From NCBI GenBank assembly GCA_002315495.1, contig DCGJ01000064.1, positions 1 to 17,214 on the forward strand: a stretch of DNA of 17,214 bases, given 5' to 3'. A program made the position numbers and the translations under genes. A model generated the notes under the pieces. The model was given only the letters and a program-made list of their open reading frames with translations, did not search any database and was not told where the DNA came from. The stretch's first letter is position 1. The number at the start of each line of letters is the position of its first letter. Source of the DNA: Lachnoclostridium sp. UBA1781 (GTDB lineage: Bacteria > Bacillota > Clostridia > Lachnospirales > Lachnospiraceae). This document shows, in pieces, positions 6,544 to 13,739 of the stretch.

Positions 6544-7560
6544 ATGCGAAATAACAAACATGGATTTACAATGGCAGAGTTGCTTGTTGTAGTGGGCATT
6601 ATCTCTGTTCTGGTCTCCATTAGCATTGTGATGTATTTTGGCGAATTGGAGCGAACACGGGAAGAGACCGATTTGAATTCCGTCCGCAATTATCATGCAA
6701 AGGTTATGTCCGCTGCTTATGCGAACGATGTGAACGAATCCTGCTATATCACCGCGGAACAGGTATATCGCTCAACGAAATTCAAACTGGAACAGACGAA
6801 AAATGATTGGCAGAACGAGAAAATCATGACCGAACTTGAGAAACTGGGTGAGGTTATAGGAACACCGCAAGGGTCCGGCACCGCTTATGTGGAGTACCAC
6901 CCGATTGCGCGGAAGGTGTACATTTGCTTTGGAGATGTAATCGTTCCGAATTCCGACCCGACCCCCGTCCCAACCTCTCCAATCGTTGAACCGACAGGAG
7001 AACCAACCGCAGCGCCAACAGCACCGATTGTGAATCCGACCGACGGACCGACTCCAACCCCGACGATGGAGGAAATTGTGGAGCAACAGATGCTCGGACA
7101 ACTGACGATTACGAATGGTAGCACCCAGGTGATGGATCTTGGTGGCGCCATAGCATCCAATAAGGCGGAGGTTATACTTAGTATTCTTGCCGAGGAGGGG
7201 TATGAAGGAACCATTCTTTTGCGTGGAGAAACTCTCGATAACTCGTACGCAAAGAATATTTGTAATGCAGTAGGAATCGGACAACATTCATTGGAAAAGC
7301 TAGTGATTGTTTCCCTGGATGGAAAAGAAGAATCTGAGAGAGTGAAGAATGAAGAATTTGAAGCACTCCAATATATTTACTACAAAACGAAGATAGGAAA
7401 TAAAGATTATATGGTGCTTCTCGGATATCGACAGGTTACCGTAAAAGTAACAGAGGTTATAAAGAAGAACGGAGAAATGAAGGTGACAAAAGTCTCCTTT
7501 GATGTTTCCGATGCTGACACCGCAGCCACATGGACTATCGTCGAGCAACCGACGGGTTAA
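6544..7560 (+). CDS. Orphan type IV prepilin-like surface protein with Thr/Pro linker
   Basis: This 338-residue protein starts with a class III prepilin signal: short basic MRNNKHG, then the processing site G7|FTMAE with the conserved Glu at +5, then a ~22-residue hydrophobic helix (LLVVVGIISVLVSISIVMYF). Residues ~30-135 form an alpha/beta pilin-like head. Residues ~139-176 are a low-complexity Thr/Pro linker of DPTPVPT, EPTGEPTAAPT and DGPTPTPT type. A second globular region (~177-338) follows, which I do not recognise. Most major pilins are 130-180 residues, so this is long and modular. GGAAAGGAG (6529-6537) supports ATG 6544, and it lies 70 bp after the preceding gene. No prepilin peptidase, assembly ATPase or other pilin of Firmicute type is in the window. 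It could be a minor pilin, a pseudopilin or a surface adhesin using the pilin signal. Confidence 0.82.
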   Translation: MRNNKHGFTMAELLVVVGIISVLVSISIVMYFGELERTREETDLNSVRNYHAKVMSAAYANDVNESCYITAEQVYRSTKFKLEQTKNDWQNEKIMTELEKLGEVIGTPQGSGTAYVEYHPIARKVYICFGDVIVPNSDPTPVPTSPIVEPTGEPTAAPTAPIVNPTDGPTPTPTMEEIVEQQMLGQLTITNGSTQVMDLGGAIASNKAEVILSILAEEGYEGTILLRGETLDNSYAKNICNAVGIGQHSLEKLVIVSLDGKEESERVKNEEFEALQYIYYKTKIGNKDYMVLLGYRQVTVKVTEVIKKNGEMKVTKVSFDVSDADTAATWTIVEQPTG

Positions 7561-7669
7561 CCATTCGTGAAATGTGGACGGATGGTTACATCGGGTTCGA
7601 TGACCTAACAAAGCACGGTCGAATGCAATTTGACAGAACAAGGTTAAATAAGCGATGAGATAAAGTTAA

Positions 7670-7705
7670 AACTTCCCGAAGCGGGCCCCGCTTCGGGAAG
7701 TTTTT
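7670..7705. terminator. Strong, probably bidirectional hairpin terminator
   Basis: A perfect 15-bp stem (AACTTCCCGAAGCGG at 7670-7684 with CCGCTTCGGGAAGTT at 7688-7702) has a 3-nt loop. T-rich tails lie on both sides: TTTTT on the plus strand (7701-7705) and TTTTAACTTTA on the minus strand. It ends the esterase-prepilin operon and could also stop read-through from the convergent histidine kinase operon. Confidence 0.88.
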
Positions 7706-7781
7706 AGTTTCTTCCGCTTTTGGGCTTCAGGAGCAACCGAATGTATGCAGAATCAGAGGTACCCTGAAATCTGAATGCATC

Positions 7782-8068
7782 TTTGCGGGATAGAGGTCTT
7801 GCGGCGCCAAAGTAGACAAAATGAAGCAGCCTATGGCTCATATCAGTTCGGGTGCTTTGAGCCCGCCGGTACTTAATGAGCGCTTGCGCGAATTTAGTAC
7901 CGCTGCGTGGCGAGAGCAGCGAGAGCGTGCCCGAACGATAGAGCCATAGGCTGCGTTATCTTAGCTTTGAAAGGCGCCGCGGGAACCCTGAGCGTGCCCG
8001 AACGATAGAGCCATAGGCTGTGTTATCTTAGTTTTGAAAGGCGCCGCGGAAACTTATCGCCGCAGAAA
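7782..8068. repeat. Large imperfect inverted repeat with branched core and duplicated right arm
   Basis: The left arm (7801-7856) is complementary to the right arm (7924-7980). GCGGCGCC pairs with GGCGCCGC, and GCAGCCTATGGCTC (7826-7839) pairs perfectly with GAGCCATAGGCTGC (7941-7954). GTTCGGGTGCT pairs with AGCGTGCCCGAAC with one bulge. The core can form three small hairpins: CGGG/CCCG (7849-7865), GGTACT/AGTACC (7868-7901) and GCTGC/GCAGC (7902-7920). The right arm 7923-7982 is repeated at 7990-8049 with 58 of 60 bases identical (67-bp period). Flanks 7782-7800 and 8048-8067 also pair partly (GCGG..GATA with TATC..CCGC). It lies between convergent genes, ending next to the kinase stop codon. 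It could be a MITE/REP-like element or a structured RNA. No open reading frame fits it. Confidence 0.82.
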
Positions 8069-8070
8069 CC

Positions 8071-9312
8071 TTACAGGTAATTATACTGCGCGGTGAACAC
8101 AACCCGTGGTTTGTCGCCGTCAATCACCCCGGCGGTCACATACCCGCCCTCCTTTTCGATGATGGCTTTTGATAGAGCCAGCCCGATACCGTCGCTACCC
8201 TTAACCGGCTTTTCGCCCTGATAGAAGCGTTCAAAAACATGACACAAGTCTTTTTCGGAAATTGGTTCACCGTCGTTTTCAATGGAGAGTTTGGCGTAAA
8301 CTTTGTTGTATTCAAGCTTGATATGAACATAGGTTTCCGCATGTTCCACCGCATTTTTCAGAAGGTTGGAAATGGCCTCCTTCTGCCAAAAGGCGTCGAC
8401 TTGAATCGGCGGGGCATCCTCGGTCGGAGCGGTGACCGTAATTTCGCGAAGGTCCGCAAGAGGCATTACACTTTCCACCGATTCCTGCACCAGAGAAAGT
8501 AGAGAAGTGGATTCTGCGTGAAAATCGATTGCGTCCGCATCGAGCTTGGAAAGCTTCAAAAGAGAACGTACCAAGGAATTGATATGGTTGATACTCTGGC
8601 GCGAGCTTCCGAGACTTTTGAGGCAAAATCCCAAATCGGCTTCCTCAGGATGTCGTTCCGCAAAATCCTCCAGAAGTTCCTCCGTATTATCCAGATTGAT
8701 GGTAAGTGCCGTGAGTGGCGTCTTCAGCTGATGCGAAATATCGGACAGAGACTCCTTCAGGATTGCCTTATCCCGCACGGAATTTTCGGAGGATTCCTTC
8801 AGATGGATGGTGGATTTGTACACCTCATTTTTGAGGTAGGAAAGCCCGTCCTCCGTATTGTTGTCAATGGTCAGTTGATAATCTCCACGGTTAATACGTT
8901 CGATATATCCTGCAATCTCCGCAATCTCTTTGTCCTGCTTCCGCAGAAGCAGCAGATTGGAGACGGAAAGTGCGAGAAGAATTACAAGGAGCAGGCCTCC
9001 CGAAAGCAGGAGACTTTTCTGAAAATGCGCCGCATTTTCCAAAAGCACCGAATCGGAAGAAAGGTCAAAGGAAAACTGCTGAAAATAATTCTCCTGTACC
9101 TTAGGGCTCTCCGTAAGAAGACGCATCAGCTCGTCTTTTGAAATTTCCGGATGAGCCGACACAAGCTCGGAGCAAAGATGATTGATGCGAGTATTGTAAT
9201 TGCGAAGATAGGTGCGATACTCCAGATAATTTAAAACGCCAAACAAAAGGATGGTGCAGACGATTACCAGAAGAGACGCGAACAGCGTTCGTTTGTAATG
9301 GTGATTATTCAT
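8071..9312 (-). CDS. Sensor histidine kinase of the ABC-transporter operon
   Basis: This 413-residue membrane kinase has TM1 at about residues 9-28, an extracytoplasmic loop of ~70 residues (30-100) and TM2 at about 101-123. A HAMP-like linker follows. The HisKA box is DISHQLKTPLTAL with phospho-acceptor His194. The ATP-binding domain shows the N box (NLLKNAVEHA, 316-325), a G1-like IENDGEPI, the F box (FERFYQG) and G2 (GSDGIGLAL). It would sense an extracellular signal and phosphorylate the OmpR-type partner encoded upstream. The loop is too long for an intramembrane-sensing BceS-type kinase, so direct ligand sensing is plausible. The start codon overlaps the end of the regulator gene by 8 bp, and its AGGAGGG lies inside that gene's last codons, so the two are translationally coupled. 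Signal unknown. Confidence 0.93.
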   Translation of the reverse strand: MNNHHYKRTLFASLLVIVCTILLFGVLNYLEYRTYLRNYNTRINHLCSELVSAHPEISKDELMRLLTESPKVQENYFQQFSFDLSSDSVLLENAAHFQKSLLLSGGLLLVILLALSVSNLLLLRKQDKEIAEIAGYIERINRGDYQLTIDNNTEDGLSYLKNEVYKSTIHLKESSENSVRDKAILKESLSDISHQLKTPLTALTINLDNTEELLEDFAERHPEEADLGFCLKSLGSSRQSINHINSLVRSLLKLSKLDADAIDFHAESTSLLSLVQESVESVMPLADLREITVTAPTEDAPPIQVDAFWQKEAISNLLKNAVEHAETYVHIKLEYNKVYAKLSIENDGEPISEKDLCHVFERFYQGEKPVKGSDGIGLALSKAIIEKEGGYVTAGVIDGDKPRVVFTAQYNYL

Positions 9313-9973
9313 GTCCCTCCTTTGTGTCGATACGGTAACCGACGCCCTTGATGGTAGTAATCAGATCCACACCGAGCTTGTCCTTGATTCGTTTCATATA
9401 TACGGTCACGGTGTGGTCATACACGTCGTTTCCGGTTTCCTTCCAGATTAAGTCGATGACCGTGCTTCTGCGAACCGCTTTGTCATGATTTTGAAACAGC
9501 AGGTGAAGAATCTTAATTTCGAGGCTGGAGAAGGAGAGGAGCGTACCGCATTTTCGTAATTCCATCTTATCCAAATCGAAGGAGATTTCTCCCGCGGTAA
9601 CCACGTTATTGTGCGTCTGGCGCATGAAGACTCGGTTCACTCTCGCGAGCAATTCCTTCGTGGAAAATGGCTTGGTGATGTAGTCCTCGGCTCCCATGGA
9701 AAGACCGTTAACGATGTCGTTCTCTTCATCCTTTGCGGTAAGGAAAATGGCCGGGATTCCGCTTGGAGAAACCGTGTCCCGATAGAAGTCAAAACCGTTT
9801 CCGTCCGGAAGTGTCACATCAAGCAAAGCAAGGCCAAAACTCTCGTTTGCAACGAGAGCCTTGGCCTTTTTAATCGTGTCTGCTATGGTGATTTGATAAC
9901 CCGCCCGTTCTGCGGCAAATGCCAGTGCTTCCGAAATGGATGCATTGTCTTCTACGAGTAAGATACGCTTCAT
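9305..9973 (-). CDS. OmpR/PhoB-family response regulator
   Basis: The protein has 222 residues. The receiver domain (1-~115) has the acidic pair Glu8-Asp9, phospho-acceptor Asp52 in LLDVTLPDG, Thr79 and Lys101 in DYITKPF. The C-terminal winged helix (~125-218) has the recognition helix YDHTVTVYMKRIKDKLG and the closing hairpin TTIKGVGYRID. It is a transcription factor activated by the kinase encoded just downstream. ATG 9973 follows a purine-rich GGGGGG. The gap to the permease gene upstream is 64 bp, which fits a single transcript. The AAAGTTACA direct repeats at 13568-13587, spaced 11 bp as for PhoB-like dimers, are a likely target and would make the operon autoregulated. Confidence 0.94.
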   Translation of the reverse strand: MKRILLVEDNASISEALAFAAERAGYQITIADTIKKAKALVANESFGLALLDVTLPDGNGFDFYRDTVSPSGIPAIFLTAKDEENDIVNGLSMGAEDYITKPFSTKELLARVNRVFMRQTHNNVVTAGEISFDLDKMELRKCGTLLSFSSLEIKILHLLFQNHDKAVRRSTVIDLIWKETGNDVYDHTVTVYMKRIKDKLGVDLITTIKGVGYRIDTKEGHE

Positions 9974-10037
9974 AATTCCCCCCTAAGAAATCAGATATCT
10001 ACCGGTTATTGTAGCGAATGGGCGGGTTGTTTTCAAC

Positions 10038-12827
10038 CTAAATGTTTTCGTTTTTGATGGTCTCGATGATATTTCTTCCTCTCATCTTTCGAACCGAAAG
10101 ACGCATGATGAAGAAGAGAAGCAAAAAGACCGCTGCCACGGAGATTAGTACTGCCGAATATGGGAAGTGATACTCCATATACATATCGTACGTGTTCTCC
10201 AGGTAATTGATGAACAGGGTGATTCCGATACCAATCGGCAACCCTACAAGAAGTGCTTTTGCCCCGATGAAAATGCTCTCCAGACGAATCATTCGATTGA
10301 ATTCCTTTGTGGTCATACCGATACTCTTAAACGTTGCAAATTCACTGCTGCGAAGCTCCATTCCCGTGCTGATGGTATTGATGATATTCGTTACACCAAT
10401 CAAAGCGATAACGGCGATAAATCCGTAAGTGAAGACGCCGATTAGCAGGTAGAGACGCTTCGTAGCTTTCAGGCTTGCATCGTAATTCGAGATATAGAAA
10501 CCTCCGTCATCGGCCGCATTTTCCTGCAAAACCACATCTATCTGATCCTGCACCTTGTCGGCCTGATCTGTCAGAAGAAAGAGACGTGTCGTTGTGTTGT
10601 TACCGGTCAGCTCGATGTGTGCTGAAGCAGCTGTCGATTCACTGGTAACCAGAAGAATGGTTCCGTAGGTATAGCGATAGCCAAATGGACGGACATCCGT
10701 CACTCCGGCAATCGAAAGTGGCTGCAGCTCATGCTCAACACGTTCATAGTCATCACCCTCAAGACGCTCCCAGGTTTCGGTATAAAGAGTAAGAGTGTCT
10801 CCATCTTCATAACTCGTCTGTTGCACCATGGCATCGTGCACACGCTGGGTCTTTTCGTTCACGACACTGATCTTATCGTAATTGATTAACACCACGTCTC
10901 CTGAGGAAACAGAGATTTTAGCTTCTTTACAGTAGGCAGCATACGCCTCGTCCGAAAGAACCAAAAGCTCGTAATCCAGATCCCTTGGCTTTTCACCCCA
11001 TTGTTTCTCGTACTGCTCCAGCATAAAATCGGTGTATTTGATTTCGTGAGACGAGACGGTAACACTGGTGATTTTACTATGGCATGTAATTCCCTCAATG
11101 TTCTGAATGGCCTCGAATACCTTGTCTGCAGTACCGTTTTCCTGGTGGGTGGTGTTGCTCTGAATCAACAGGGAATAATCCCTGCTACCATACAGCATTT
11201 CAACCATATCGAAGCACATGCTCATAAAGTAGGAGATAACGATGAAGGTCATCGTACATATCGCAATGGAGATGGTGGAGGTGCGGTATTTGCGTTTGTT
11301 ACGCTTCATGTTCTTGTAGGAAACAACGCCGCCGACACCCCAGATTTTCCGAATCAGTTTTGGCGTGCGGAGCTTCTTGGAACGAATCTTGATTTCATTC
11401 TGGCTTCGAATCGCGGAAATCGGAGTGATTCGGGAAGCCTTCAAAGCGCTTCCGAGTGCAGAAAAATAAATGGTTACTGCACCAAGAAGGATGCCAAATA
11501 CGATCGCTACCCACGAGATGCTAAGCTGTAACGTTGCGCTCATCATGTCACCGAGCAGGAGGTTCGTAATCATCACCAGAATAAAGGATGCAAACAAACC
11601 CAGGAAGAGTCCCAGCGGAACACCGACAAGGCCGAGCAGGAAGCCCTCGTAAAGGACACTTTTCCGAATCTGCTTTTTGGTTGCACCGATGCTTGAAAGC
11701 ATACCGTATTGCTTAATCTTCTCCGTAATGGAGATGCTGAAGCTGTTTCGGATACAGAAAACGGAGGTCACCATAATAATGGCTGCGACGATTCCGACGC
11801 ATACCATGAGTACTTTTGTGACATCGGTCGGAGGCCAGATGGCTTCATAGGTAAGAAGCGCATTGTTACGTCCGAATTCGTATTTTGTATTGGCGAGAGT
11901 CTCAGCAAATGCCATCAGCTCTTCGGTCGAATAGTGGCTGTCATCACCCTCGTAATACGCCTTGAACAGACCGGCATCCACGCCGAGAATGTTGGCTGTT
12001 ACCGTGTAGTGATTGCGTAGACCTGCGGAGGTTAAACGCGCATATACCGTTACGGTATCTCCCGGTTCGGAAGCCTTCGTAAGGAAGGAATAACCCGGAG
12101 CGGAGTAGCCCTCAACCATGTAGCCCGGACGCTCGCAGATACCAACAACCGTGTAGGTAACGGTCTTTTCGTTTATCAGCTTTTCACAGCAAATGCTCTG
12201 TCCGCTTCTCACCTCGTATACGCATAAAGGTGCGTTCTGGCTGAGAATCCAATCCGCCTCGTAAGCTTCAAGAAATTCCTCGATTTGCTCCTCCGTAACG
12301 TTATTCTGCAGTAACAGCTCCGTTACCTCTGATACACTTAAGGTTACGCGCTGCCCTGTGGAAACGGTAATGGTATCTCCGACCTGATAGGTTACGCGGC
12401 CGTTTGTCTTGACATGATTGGATACGACAACTTCGGATGTATTTTCCGGAAAGCGCCCTTCCAGTAATTTGATGTGAAGCTGAGTAAAGCCGGTCTCGCT
12501 TAATCCTAACACGCATCCATACGGCTTTCGGGCATTTTTTGAACCCTCAAGGACGAAATGACCGATGTTCGAGGTGTAGCACATCGATTCTATATTTCGG
12601 TTGTATTCAAAGTTGGTAAGATCTTCTTTTGGTACATTCATGTACGCATAGTGATAGTCACCACCGGAATCCTTCGTATAATTCACCAGGCTCGAATGCA
12701 AGGAAATCGCCATGGTGGATACCGCCGTGAGAAGTGCAACGGAGAGCATGATACCAATGATGGTCACGATGCTCCGTTTTTTGTTCAAACGGAGGTTCTT
12801 GTATGTGAGTTTTTTTAATAAATCCAT
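10038..12827 (-). CDS. Tandem FtsX/MacB-like ABC transporter permease
   Basis: This 929-residue membrane protein is built of two MacB-like halves. Half one has TM1 at ~20-43, an extracytoplasmic domain of ~290 residues, then three TMs at ~337-362, ~394-425 and ~437-460. Half two starts with YKNMKRNKRKYR, a repeat of the N-terminal YKNLRLNKKR. It then has TM5 at ~516-538, an extracytoplasmic domain of ~245 residues and three TMs at ~788-907. The FtsX signature after the second TM of each half is visible (MLSSIGATKKQI and TFKSIGMTTKEF). A single chain can thus supply the pseudodimer that MacB makes from two copies. Such permeases work by mechanotransmission to export or extract peptides, lipids or antibiotics; substrate unknown. 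The ATPase gene ends 13 bp upstream. Confidence 0.93.
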   Translation of the reverse strand: MDLLKKLTYKNLRLNKKRSIVTIIGIMLSVALLTAVSTMAISLHSSLVNYTKDSGGDYHYAYMNVPKEDLTNFEYNRNIESMCYTSNIGHFVLEGSKNARKPYGCVLGLSETGFTQLHIKLLEGRFPENTSEVVVSNHVKTNGRVTYQVGDTITVSTGQRVTLSVSEVTELLLQNNVTEEQIEEFLEAYEADWILSQNAPLCVYEVRSGQSICCEKLINEKTVTYTVVGICERPGYMVEGYSAPGYSFLTKASEPGDTVTVYARLTSAGLRNHYTVTANILGVDAGLFKAYYEGDDSHYSTEELMAFAETLANTKYEFGRNNALLTYEAIWPPTDVTKVLMVCVGIVAAIIMVTSVFCIRNSFSISITEKIKQYGMLSSIGATKKQIRKSVLYEGFLLGLVGVPLGLFLGLFASFILVMITNLLLGDMMSATLQLSISWVAIVFGILLGAVTIYFSALGSALKASRITPISAIRSQNEIKIRSKKLRTPKLIRKIWGVGGVVSYKNMKRNKRKYRTSTISIAICTMTFIVISYFMSMCFDMVEMLYGSRDYSLLIQSNTTHQENGTADKVFEAIQNIEGITCHSKITSVTVSSHEIKYTDFMLEQYEKQWGEKPRDLDYELLVLSDEAYAAYCKEAKISVSSGDVVLINYDKISVVNEKTQRVHDAMVQQTSYEDGDTLTLYTETWERLEGDDYERVEHELQPLSIAGVTDVRPFGYRYTYGTILLVTSESTAASAHIELTGNNTTTRLFLLTDQADKVQDQIDVVLQENAADDGGFYISNYDASLKATKRLYLLIGVFTYGFIAVIALIGVTNIINTISTGMELRSSEFATFKSIGMTTKEFNRMIRLESIFIGAKALLVGLPIGIGITLFINYLENTYDMYMEYHFPYSAVLISVAAVFLLLFFIMRLSVRKMRGRNIIETIKNENI

Positions 12828-12840
12828 AATTCATCCCCTA

Positions 12841-13509
12841 TTATAATTCCACAATTCTTCCGTCTTCAATCTTGATTACGCGATCCGCACTTTTCGCGAT
12901 TTCCAGGTTATGCGTAATCATGATAATGGTCTGATTCAGTTCCTTGTTGGAGCGCTTCAGAAGTGCCACAATTTCGTCACTCGATTTGGAATCGAGGTTA
13001 CCCGTTGGCTCGTCTGCCAGAATAATCGATGGCTTTGTAATAAGAGCGCGACCGATGGAGGTGCGCTGCTGCTGACCGCCGGAGAGTTCATTTGGCAAAT
13101 GCTTCTTTCGCTCAGACAAACCCAAAAGCGTCAATGTTTTGTCCATATCCTCCTGAGAAACGCTTCGTCCATCCAATTCCATCGGAAGCGAAATGTTCTC
13201 CTCCACGTTAAGAATCGGAATCAGATTGTAAAACTGATAAATGATGCCAATCTGGCGTCTGCGGAAGATGGCGAGCTTGTCATCGTCCAGAGAATAGATA
13301 TCGGTATCGTTTATGAAAACCTTTCCTGAGGTTGGCCGGTCGACGCCTCCAATCAGATGCAGAAGCGTCGACTTTCCCGAGCCACTGGCTCCGACAATCG
13401 CAACAAATTCTCCCTTTCTAACACTCAGCGATACGTTGTCGAGAGCCCTAACCTCATTCATCCCTTTTCCATAAACCTTAGATAAACCTTCCACTTTCAA
13501 TATTTCCAT
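12841..13509 (-). CDS. ABC transporter ATPase, MacB/LolD/BceA-type
   Basis: This 222-residue nucleotide-binding subunit is complete: Walker A GASGSGKST (40-48, Lys46), Q-loop Gln92 in YQFYNLIP, signature LSGGQQQR (142-149), Walker B IILADEPTG (Asp166-Glu167) and H-loop His200 in ITHN. It belongs to the subgroup pairing with FtsX-like permeases and would energise the 929-residue permease encoded 13 bp downstream. ATG 13509 is chosen because GGAAGGGAG stands upstream at the right distance. A longer frame from an alternative TTG at 13527 adds six residues that include this ribosome site. It is the first gene of the four-gene minus-strand operon. Substrate unknown; antimicrobial peptide resistance or export are the usual roles of this layout. 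Confidence 0.95.
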   Translation of the reverse strand: MEILKVEGLSKVYGKGMNEVRALDNVSLSVRKGEFVAIVGASGSGKSTLLHLIGGVDRPTSGKVFINDTDIYSLDDDKLAIFRRRQIGIIYQFYNLIPILNVEENISLPMELDGRSVSQEDMDKTLTLLGLSERKKHLPNELSGGQQQRTSIGRALITKPSIILADEPTGNLDSKSSDEIVALLKRSNKELNQTIIMITHNLEIAKSADRVIKIEDGRIVEL

Positions 13510-13567
13510 AATGTTTCTCCCTTCCAAAGGTACCTATTTTTGCTTTCGTCGTAACAATAGCACATGT

Positions 13568-13587
13568 AAAGTTACAACAAAGTTACA
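13568..13587 (-). promoter_or_regulatory. Direct-repeat operator, probable response-regulator site of the ABC/TCS operon
   Basis: AAAGTTACA occurs at 13568-13576 and again at 13579-13587, identical and 11 bp apart. On the operon strand it reads TGTAACTTT twice. One-helical-turn spacing is standard for OmpR/PhoB-type dimers. The site lies ~60-80 bp upstream of the ATPase start. A possible minus-strand -10 (TATTGT, 13559-13554) lies just downstream, so the repeats would cover the -35 region, as expected for an activator. Confidence 0.55.
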
Positions 13588-13639
13588 GAACGATAACTTT
13601 TTGATATTTTTTTTCAAGTGTCTTTCAGGGCATTCTGCC

Positions 13640-13671
13640 TTGAGTTTTTCTGCGAATTGCATTACTATAAT
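13640..13671 (+). promoter_or_regulatory. Likely promoter of the metallopeptidase lipoprotein gene
   Basis: A perfect -10 TATAAT lies at 13666-13671, ~70 bp before the start codon. The only -35-like hexamer nearby is TTGAGT (13640-13645), with a 20-bp spacer to TATAAT or 17 bp to the overlapping TACTAT. The -35 call is therefore uncertain. It diverges from the ABC/TCS operon promoter. Confidence 0.45.
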
Positions 13672-13739
13672 AGAAGGGAAATGCGGCGTTTGGGGAGCAT
13701 TTTCATAACCACAAAAACGAAAGGGATAAGGGAAGAACA

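Noticed and set aside
1..7560. A single pilus system made of the ATPase, the FlaJ/TadC-like protein and the prepilin-like protein at 6544
   Set aside because: The ATPase and platform genes are archaeal in type and end at the chimeric junction near 1550, while the prepilin lies in the Firmicute part with a bacterial-type signal. Their co-occurrence is not evidence of one machine.
10025..10038. GGTTG-TTTT-CAACC hairpin between permease and regulator genes as a terminator
   Set aside because: The stem is 5 bp and no U-tract follows on the operon strand. At most it is a weak attenuator.
8071..13509. Naming the transporter module BceABRS
   Set aside because: The kinase has a sizeable extracytoplasmic loop and the permease is a two-half MacB-like protein, so the Bce label is not supported by what is visible.
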